From CAZIAK01 sp964537035 (GTDB lineage Bacteria > Planctomycetota > B15-G4), in the NCBI GenBank assembly GCA_964537035.1, contig CAZIAK010000051.1:1-30099 (forward strand): DNA of 30,099 nucleotides. The letters run 5' to 3'. Below are positions 24,571 through 30,099 of this stretch, one piece after another. Made by a program: the position numbers and the translations under genes. Numbering within the stretch: the stretch's first letter is position 1; the number at the start of each line of letters is the position of its first letter. The notes under the pieces are model-generated. The model saw only the letters and a list, made by a program, of their open reading frames with translations, did not search any database and was not told where the DNA came from.

Positions 24571-24732
24571 GGTGTCGCTACCTCTGATGGAATCCTGGTT
24601 GCAGCCTGCCGAGCCGGGGCCTGCTCATGAACATCCCGTTGGTTCCGGCGGCCTATATAAAACTCCCGCGTTGTCAGCTTATCGTCCAAAGGCCCGTCAA
24701 GATGTAGCCAAAGGGTCAACCTGCGGCTGGCC

Positions 24733-26442
24733 TCAGGGGGCAGTGGCCAGCAGCCCGTTGCTGGCCACCCAACCAGACTCCATACCCAAGTCTGAGATCC
24801 AGACCTGGATGTAGGTACGGAAACCAGCAGGCACGAGGAGGGGCCAGCTCTCGGCAGCAGCGAGGGAGCCGGTCGCATCCGTCGCCAGGTTCAGGGCGAG
24901 CACGTCCGGGAAGGGCACCAACACGCCCCCTTTCAGGGGCTTGATGAACTCGCTCCAGCCCACAGCGAGCACGGCCGGACGCAGGGGCGGCCCGCCCACC
25001 ATCAAGACCTCGGTCGCAGCGCCTGGCTGGAGTGAACCGCTGGCCGTCAGCTGCGGCACCCCCCAGGAGCCACCGAGCCCGTTGCCCTGGTTGTCCCAAG
25101 GCGAGAGGACGTTGCCGAGGGAGAGCGTCCACACGGCCCCGTGGCTGAGGCCACCGTCGTCGTCGGTCCAAGAACCCACGGCCACCTCGGGAACGCCATC
25201 GCCGGAGAGGTCTCCCAAGTAGGCCAGTGAGTTGCCCAGGTTGTCACCGTCCTTGAGCGTTCCCGTGAAGCCACCGAAGAGGCCGCTCACCTTGCGAACG
25301 GCACTGACTCCGCCGCTGTTGTCGAGGTAAAGCACCCAGAGGGCACCCCGGTCCAGGCCGCTGTCGTCGTCGTGGTGCGCACCCACGATGAGATCATGGA
25401 TGCCGTCGCCGTTCAGATCGTCCACCCGAGTGATGGAACGGCCGAAGCGGTCGTCGTTGGACAGCCCGGTCGAGAAGGCCAGATCGCCGTGGCTCACCTT
25501 GCGAGTCGAGAGCACGGAGCCATCGGCCTTCAGGAACACGATCCACACGGCGCCACGATTGAAACCCCCGTCGTCATCCATCATCGCGCCCACGGCCACA
25601 TCGGGCACGCCGTCGCCATTCAGATCGCCGAGAGGAGCCAAGGCGCAACCGAACCAGTCGTTGCTCGAGAGCAGCCCCGTGAAGCCACCAGAAGTGAGGC
25701 TGATCTTGGCCTGGGATTCGACGGACCCGTCGGTGCGCAAGAACAGCATCCACAGCGCGCCGCTGTCCTGCCCGCCATCGTCGTCCAGCTCGGCCCCCAC
25801 CAGCAGCTCGGCCGTGCCATTGCCGTCGAGATCGCCGACGCAGGCCAAGGACGAGCCGAAGTGGTCACTCTCATCGAGGAGGCCAGCGAAGCCACCTGCG
25901 GCGTGGCCGATCCGGCGCTGCCCTTTGACGGAGCCGTCAGCTCGGAGAAACATGATCCAGAGAGCCCCGCTGTCAGGGGCACCTCCATCGTCGAAGACGG
26001 CGCCCGCAGCCAGGTCGGGGATGCCATCGCCATCCAGATCACCCAAGGGCGCCAAGCTCGTTCCGAGCTGGTCTCCATCGGCCAGGAGGCCCGTGAAGCC
26101 CCCAGAAGTCTGGCTGATCTTGGTGAGGTCGCGCACCTGCCCCTCGGGTGTCATGAAGAGGATCCAGACCGCACCCCGATCCATGCCACCGTCGTCATCG
26201 AAGACCGCCGAGACGGCCAGATCAGCCACACCATCACCATCCACGTCACCCAGGTTGGCCAGCGCCCGGCCGAAGTGGTCACCGTCTTGGAGGATCCCGG
26301 CAAACCCACCCAGCACGTCACTGATCTTCTGGTGTCCCAGCACATCCAGGCTCTGCCCAGGCACAACGGAACAGAGGCACACCAGAAGACCAACGGAACG
26401 GAACCATCTCATGGCCTGGGTACGTCTTCCCGATGTGGACAT
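24733..26442 (-). CDS. secreted FG-GAP repeat beta-propeller protein
   Basis: A 569-residue exported protein. After a signal segment (VGLLVCLCSVVPGQS) come at least six repeats of about 62 residues, each with a calcium-binding loop: DVDGDGVADL, DLDGDGIPDL, DLDGNGTAEL, DLNGDGVPDV, DLNGDGIHDL and DLSGDGVPEV, and strands such as SGALWIMFLRADGSV and a GGFTGLL link. These are FG-GAP (integrin-alpha-like) blades. The last 130 residues form a separate domain (LTASGSLQPGAATEVLMVGG onward) that looks like the strand-rich C-terminal domain of many planctomycete secreted proteins. I chose the ATG at 26442 because GAGGAG lies five bases before it; 26412 is the next Met. The ligand is unknown and it has no evident tie to the cytochromes. 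Confidence 0.88.
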   Translation of the reverse strand: MSTSGRRTQAMRWFRSVGLLVCLCSVVPGQSLDVLGHQKISDVLGGFAGILQDGDHFGRALANLGDVDGDGVADLAVSAVFDDDGGMDRGAVWILFMTPEGQVRDLTKISQTSGGFTGLLADGDQLGTSLAPLGDLDGDGIPDLAAGAVFDDGGAPDSGALWIMFLRADGSVKGQRRIGHAAGGFAGLLDESDHFGSSLACVGDLDGNGTAELLVGAELDDDGGQDSGALWMLFLRTDGSVESQAKISLTSGGFTGLLSSNDWFGCALAPLGDLNGDGVPDVAVGAMMDDDGGFNRGAVWIVFLKADGSVLSTRKVSHGDLAFSTGLSNDDRFGRSITRVDDLNGDGIHDLIVGAHHDDDSGLDRGALWVLYLDNSGGVSAVRKVSGLFGGFTGTLKDGDNLGNSLAYLGDLSGDGVPEVAVGSWTDDDGGLSHGAVWTLSLGNVLSPWDNQGNGLGGSWGVPQLTASGSLQPGAATEVLMVGGPPLRPAVLAVGWSEFIKPLKGGVLVPFPDVLALNLATDATGSLAAAESWPLLVPAGFRTYIQVWISDLGMESGWVASNGLLATAP

Positions 26443-26730
26443 CTGCACTCCTCAGTGGTTGCTGAACTCGGTGGAATCATCTTGAGAGTGCACCAGAGAT
26501 CACCAGACCCTCCGTGTCCATGGACCGGTGGCTCACCGAGGTGTACTCCTCGAGGGGTCTATCGACTGCCCCCTGCCGCGAGCTTGAGCGCGGAGCCCAG
26601 CAAAGGCCCCTCGCGCCGATTTGCGGGAGGAGGCATGGAGACAGCCGTCGGGAAGCCCCGGCGTACCAGCAGTCCATGCGTGACCCTTCGGCCCAAGGGG
26701 CATAGCAATGCCTGACCCTGGAGATCTGCC

Positions 26731-27153
26731 ATGCGACGCCCGAAGTCCACTCAGCGCGAAGACGGCCAGCAACTCACCGCCATGATCGATGTGGTGTTCC
26801 TGCTGCTGATCTTCTTCCTCTGCACCATGAGCTTCCGGGTCATCGAGGGGCGCGTCGACACCGAGCTGCCCAAAGACGAGGGGCAGAACAGCGGTGCAGT
26901 AGCTGACCTGCTCGAACCCTTGAACATCCACATCGAAAACGACGCCAGCCGCAGCGCGGGCTTCGCAGTGCGAGTCGGGGGACGTCCGGCCGACATCGAG
27001 ACGATCGCAGGACTGGTCGCGGGCGCCATGGCCCTGGTCCCCGAGATCGCCGTGCGTCTGTCCACGGGAGCGTCGGTGACCTACGGACAGGTCATGGCGG
27101 TGATCGACGAGGTCCTGGCGGGCGGCGTGAGCCAGGTGCACTTCGCCGGCTGA
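26731..27153 (+). CDS. ExbD/TolR-family proton-channel subunit
   Basis: A 140-residue protein with the ExbD/TolR layout: a short basic cytoplasmic start (MRRPKSTQRE), one membrane helix in LTAMIDVVFLLLIFFL (15-30) with the conserved proton-relay Asp20, and a periplasmic domain ending in a VTYGQVMAVIDEVLAGGV helix as in family members. ExbD works with an ExbB/TolQ/MotA-type partner to energise outer-membrane processes, but no such partner gene is in the window. CTGGAG lies upstream of the ATG. Its length is normal. Directly after its stop comes a redoxin-like coding remnant in another frame, which suggests a rearrangement here. Confidence 0.88.
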   Translation: MRRPKSTQREDGQQLTAMIDVVFLLLIFFLCTMSFRVIEGRVDTELPKDEGQNSGAVADLLEPLNIHIENDASRSAGFAVRVGGRPADIETIAGLVAGAMALVPEIAVRLSTGASVTYGQVMAVIDEVLAGGVSQVHFAG

Positions 27154-27323
27154 GCAGGACTCTGGGCGGCGATGTCCAGGCCGAAGCTGCCAAGGCCATG
27201 CCCTCCACCCTGCTCCTCGACGAACAAGGCATCGTGCGCTGGGCCTACGTGGGCAAGGACAACGTCGATCGCCCTGATGTCGAACGCCTGATCGCCGAGC
27301 TACAGGAGTTTCCCGGAGCCTGA
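27154..27323 (+). pseudogene. C-terminal remnant of a peroxiredoxin/redoxin
   Basis: Frame 3 (codons starting at 27150, 27153 and so on) reads LSRTLGGDVQAEAAKA, then MPSTLLLDEQGIVRWAYVGK and DNVDRPDVERLIAELQEF before a TGA at 27321. This is the usual end of a redoxin: the cis-Pro strand (MPSTLLLDEQG), the following strand (IVRWAYVGK) and the last helix. The catalytic N-terminal half is absent; upstream the frame runs into the ExbD gene, where it encodes nothing redoxin-like, and the first ATG is at 27198. It seems to be a 5'-deleted gene joined to the end of exbD. A 41-residue peptide from 27198 could still be made, but I see no ribosome site. Confidence 0.6.
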
Positions 27324-27359
27324 GCGCCCCGTGACGTCCGTTCGATCAGGGAGGACATC

Positions 27360-27548
27360 GTGCTGATGGACACGGACGAACTGAAGGGCTTCACCACTCG
27401 CGCTGACTCGGCCCGAGACTTCTCAAGAGCTGGAGACGACTCCGGCCCCCAGGCCCGCTCGAAGAAGGGAGCTGGCGGCGCCACCGCCGCGAGCATTGCG
27501 CTGCCGCAGGGCGACTGGAAGCTGGCGGGCGGCTCCGCGGATCCATAA
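27360..27548 (+). CDS. small hypothetical protein
   Basis: A 62-codon frame starting with GTG at 27360 (an ATG follows at 27366), preceded by a good GGGAGG about five bases upstream. The product is rich in Ala, Gly, Ser and charged residues, without signal peptide or membrane helix, and matches no family I know. It lies in the 334-base stretch between the redoxin remnant and the secreted protein gene; the rest of that stretch shows nothing I can name. It may be a chance frame. Confidence 0.3.
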   Translation: MLMDTDELKGFTTRADSARDFSRAGDDSGPQARSKKGAGGATAASIALPQGDWKLAGGSADP

Positions 27549-27657
27549 GGCGTGTATTTCCCCGGGCCGACCTGGCTCCCGATATCTTGCGTGCCGGGCC
27601 CCGCGCGTTCAGGCTGGCACTGCACCCTGACAGATCCCCTCTGAAACCCATCCCACC

Positions 27658-28662
27658 ATGATGAACACGGCCAAGCTGTCCCTCCTCGCTCTCTCGCTCC
27701 TGGCTGCCACGGCCAGCGCCACTGACACCCTCACCATCGGCACCAGCGACGCGCCGAGCTGCTCCAGCAACAGCAACGTCGCCCTGCTCGACGACGGGGT
27801 CACCCGGGTGGGCGCCGAGCTGCACTTCGACTGGGACGGGGTGAACAACGAGCTGCTCGTCACCGTGGACAACACCTCCTACGTGAGCGCGGGCAAGAAG
27901 AACCCGCTGATCACGTCGGTCTGGTTCAACTTGCCGGCCAACGCCATCGACAGCATCACCCTGCTCAGCCAGACCGGCAGCGCGGGCCCGGCGCCCGCCT
28001 TCGCCTTCTTGGCCGACACCGACTTCACGGACGGCAAGAACAAGCTGAAGGCTGGCTGCCTCGGTGCGTTCGGCGCCGAGCTCGACATCAACGGCATCCC
28101 CGGTGGCATCGCCAACCCCAACGCCAACGCGGTAGCCGGCCCCAAGGGCGCGGCGGTCATCGGCCCGGTGGTGTTCCGCTTCGCGGTCACCGGCCCTGAT
28201 CTGGGCAGCCTCACAGACGCCAGCTTCTCCGGCGCACAGTCGGTGAACCCGCCGGGCACCTACCAGGTCAACGGCGCCATGCACTTCCAGGGCAGCGACG
28301 GCAGCGGCAAGATCGGCAACGGCTTTCTGCCCTCGCCCCTCGGCTGGGTCTCCGGCAACCCGGCGCTGGGACAGACCATCGCCCTGAACATGTCGGCCGC
28401 CGCCGGTTCCCACACCGTGTTGGCCGTCTCCCTGAGCAACAACCCCACCATGTTCGGCGCGGTGGGCGTGCCGCTCACCTTCCCCTGGCTGCAGCTGGTG
28501 AACAACACCATGCCGCCTCTGGGAACCCAGTCTCTCTCCGTGGCCATTCCCTTCGACCCGGCCCTCGTCGACATGACCTTCTACTTCGGCGTGGTGACCC
28601 TGGCCTGGGGCGGCGGCGTGCTCGACGCCAGCGAGAGCTTCAACATCACCATCGCTCCCTGA
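27658..28662 (+). CDS. secreted protein of unknown function
   Basis: A 334-residue protein with a signal peptide (MMNTAKLSLLALSLLAATASA). The rest is strand-rich with many Asn, Gly, Ser and Thr residues and no membrane helix. The two halves look like separate all-beta domains: an N-terminal one with AELHFDWDGVNNELLVTVDN and PLITSVWFNLP, and a C-terminal one with GSHTVLAVSLSNNPTMFG ending in SFNITIAP. There are two cysteines early in the chain (SC at the mature start and AGCLGAFG), which could form a disulfide. No sorting motif such as PEP-CTERM is seen at the end. I do not recognise the family; the style resembles planctomycete extracellular proteins. An ATG at 27661 is an equal alternative start. 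Confidence 0.75.
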   Translation: MMNTAKLSLLALSLLAATASATDTLTIGTSDAPSCSSNSNVALLDDGVTRVGAELHFDWDGVNNELLVTVDNTSYVSAGKKNPLITSVWFNLPANAIDSITLLSQTGSAGPAPAFAFLADTDFTDGKNKLKAGCLGAFGAELDINGIPGGIANPNANAVAGPKGAAVIGPVVFRFAVTGPDLGSLTDASFSGAQSVNPPGTYQVNGAMHFQGSDGSGKIGNGFLPSPLGWVSGNPALGQTIALNMSAAAGSHTVLAVSLSNNPTMFGAVGVPLTFPWLQLVNNTMPPLGTQSLSVAIPFDPALVDMTFYFGVVTLAWGGGVLDASESFNITIAP

Positions 28663-28843
28663 CACGAGGGTCATGGCGCTCAGGGCCCGGGCCTGCTCGC
28701 TCCAGGCGGCCGTGATCAGCCTTGATCGCTCAGCGGGCAAACGGAGACTCTCTGCGGACACCGTGGCAGACCGCCCTGGTCGACGGCATCTGTCGCTGAC
28801 CAGGGCGGCTCACGTTTCAGGCCGTCCCCGGAGATCACCGTTC

Positions 28844-29542
28844 ATGGAGCCCACAGGCGTTCGCCAGCTGCTCAAGAGCCTGCCGCACTTTCGTCGCCTG
28901 CCCCCCGATGTGCTCGACACGGTCCTGGCCACGGCCGCCGTGCTCGATCTGAAGACTGGCGACGACGTCTTTCGCGAGGGCGAGTCCTGCGACGGCTTCT
29001 TCGTGGTGGCCAAGGGGCGGGTGAAGATCTTCCGGCTCACAGAAGGTGGACGAGAGCAGGTGGTCCACGACGTGGCGGAAGGGCAGACGTTCGCCGAGGG
29101 CGCCCTGTTCTTGCGCGGGCGCTACCCGGCCTGGGCCGCGGCCACGGAGACGCCCACACAGCTTGTAAAGCTCAACGGCCCCGACTTCTTGAAGCTCTTC
29201 GCCAGTGAGCCCCAGCTGGCCGTCTCGATGGTGGGTTCACTGTGCGGTTGGTTGCACTCGCTCCTGGCCCGAGTGCAGACCCTGTCCATCGTGAGCGCCG
29301 AGGCGCGCCTGGCCCATCACCTGTTGCGCCTACCCGCGCGGCACGGCCCGGAGTCGAGCGTGGTGACCCTGCCCGTCTCCAAGAAGGACCTGGCCAGCGA
29401 GCTGTCGATCACTCCAGAGACCCTCTCGCGCCTGCTGGCCAAGTGGCGCGAGCGGCAGCTGGTGACCGTGGACGGCTCGAAGGTGACCTTGCTCGACGCG
29501 GAGGCTCTCGACGAGATCGCCGAGGCGGGGTTGCGGGGCTGA
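28844..29542 (+). CDS. Crp/Fnr-family transcriptional regulator
   Basis: A 232-residue regulator. Residues about 10-125 are a cyclic-nucleotide-binding-like beta barrel (LPHFRRLPPDVL, DDVFREGESCDGFFVVAKGR, GQTFAEGALF), then a dimer helix (about 125-160), then a winged helix-turn-helix at 178-200 (PVSKKDLASELSITPETLSR). Only Cys49 and Cys134 occur, so the N-terminal cysteine set for the FNR iron-sulfur cluster is missing, and the cyclic-nucleotide arginine motif is not clear; the signal is unknown. I use the ATG at 28844 with GGAG upstream; a longer frame to 28673 adds 57 residues that do not fit the family. It converges on the TlpA-like gene. Confidence 0.9.
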   Translation: MEPTGVRQLLKSLPHFRRLPPDVLDTVLATAAVLDLKTGDDVFREGESCDGFFVVAKGRVKIFRLTEGGREQVVHDVAEGQTFAEGALFLRGRYPAWAAATETPTQLVKLNGPDFLKLFASEPQLAVSMVGSLCGWLHSLLARVQTLSIVSAEARLAHHLLRLPARHGPESSVVTLPVSKKDLASELSITPETLSRLLAKWRERQLVTVDGSKVTLLDAEALDEIAEAGLRG

Positions 29543-29563
29543 TCGCACGCCACGTGTTCGCGC

Positions 29564-30085
29564 TCACAGCGCGGCGTCGAGGGCCTCGTAGACCGCGTCG
29601 GCGCCGCCGAGCAGGCTGGTCATGTTGGATGTCCAGACGACCTTGCCGTCACGGTCGAGGATGATCTGGGTCGGCACCGTCTTCACGGCGAGAGCTTCGG
29701 TCACGGACTCGTCGGCAAACGTCCAGCGGTAGTCGAAGCCCGACGACGTGATCCACGCCTTGCCGTCGGCAGGATCCTCGAAGGCGTTGATGGCCAGGAT
29801 CTCCACACCCTTGTCGTGGTACTCCTGCTCGCGGGGACTCATGTCACGCATGAGGTCGGTGCAGGCGCTTCAGGTCGAGCCCCAGAAGTCGAGCAGCACG
29901 ACCTGGCCGCGCAGGCTTGAGAGCGCGAGGGAATCGCCGTCGGCGGTGGTCACAGAGACGTCGGCCACGGTCGTGCCCAGCTCGAGATCGGGTGACAGGA
30001 GAGCCGCCTGCCAGGCGAACATTCCGCCTGCCACGACGAGCAAGCAGGCCAGACAGAGACCGAGGGTCTTCAGGGGTGTCTTCAT
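29564..30085 (-). CDS. TlpA-like thioredoxin-fold protein with in-frame TGA at the active site, probable selenoprotein
   Basis: Read through one TGA (29870-29872), this frame gives 173 residues: an N-terminal membrane anchor (LKTLGLCLACLLVVAGGMFA), the redoxin entry SLRGQVVLLDFWGST, the TGA as residue 72, then SAC with Cys75, the helix TDLMRDMS, and a cis-Pro (Pro138) in AVKTVPTQIILDRDGKVVW. The family has CxxC at 72-75, so TGA replaces exactly the first, nucleophilic cysteine; both sides are intact TlpA sequence. The simplest reading is selenocysteine (UxxC). A hairpin of bacterial SECIS form follows. The alternative is a single-base nonsense mutation of TGC or TGT. A restart at the downstream ATG (29851) would lack an anchor and active site. 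Family members reduce disulfides or apocytochromes in the periplasm. Confidence 0.7.
29836..29857 (-). promoter_or_regulatory. candidate bacterial SECIS element after the in-frame UGA
   Basis: In the mRNA, CUCAUG and CAUGAG form six pairs around the loop CGUGA, extended by two more pairs past a bulged C. The loop begins 22 bases after the UGA and has a G in its first two positions. Known bacterial SECIS elements have a short stem with the loop about 16-37 bases after UGA and a G at the start of the loop. The fit is good, but short hairpins occur by chance in GC-rich DNA. Confidence 0.5.
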
Positions 30086-30099
30086 CTCACGGTTGTACC

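Noticed and set aside
25372..26715. 447-codon plus-strand frame over the FG-GAP gene
   Set aside because: It is the shadow of the repeat-rich FG-GAP gene; its apparent repeats mirror those of the real protein on the other strand.
27391..28761. 456-codon minus-strand frame over the secreted protein gene
   Set aside because: It is antisense to a gene with a clear signal peptide, and its composition (Gly, Val, Arg, Gln, His) is that of a reverse-frame translation.

Overview
The window is GC-rich, densely coded DNA from a Gram-negative bacterium with a strongly respiratory lifestyle. Lipoproteins, an outer-membrane barrel and ExbD imply two membranes. The FG-GAP secreted protein, the fused transporter/spermidine-synthase protein and the fused CcsBA protein suggest Planctomycetota or a deltaproteobacteria-like lineage. 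This assignment rests on protein style only and is tentative. No rRNA, tRNA, CRISPR array or insertion sequence was seen.

Layout. 1-4561 holds ordinary genes: an SGNH hydrolase cut by the left edge, a methyltransferase and a membrane-fused spermidine-synthase-like protein. 4574-24570 is one large electron-transfer locus. It has a 15-haem cytochrome with a cysteine-less thioredoxin-fold partner; a propeller lipoprotein, redox-sensor-like histidine kinase and sigma-54 activator operon; a tetrahaem cytochrome; the cytochrome c maturation protein CcsBA; a parvulin-type prolyl isomerase; a hexahaem cytochrome; and a tightly coupled four-gene operon (pentahaem lipoprotein, outer-membrane barrel, propeller lipoprotein, 12-haem cytochrome). 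A close paralogue of the tetrahaem cytochrome closes it. By my count six cytochromes carry 46 haem-binding motifs. 24733-30085 holds an FG-GAP propeller protein, an orphan ExbD with a redoxin remnant behind it, a secreted protein, a Crp/Fnr regulator and a TlpA-type protein whose first active-site cysteine codon is TGA.

How it may work together. The four-gene operon looks like an electron conduit through the outer membrane, with the other cytochromes as periplasmic carriers, CcsBA attaching haem and the isomerase helping folding. Four sites with sigma-54 -24/-12 spacing and sequence lie before the 15-haem operon, the first tetrahaem gene, ccsBA and the isomerase gene. The locus also encodes an NtrC-type sigma-54 activator and a kinase with the GGxxNPF quinone motif known from RegB/PrrB. 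I infer that quinone redox state controls the locus through sigma-54.

The two most notable observations are this self-contained sigma-54 circuit and the probable selenoprotein at the right end: a UxxC thioredoxin-fold protein with a SECIS-like hairpin at suitable spacing after the UGA.
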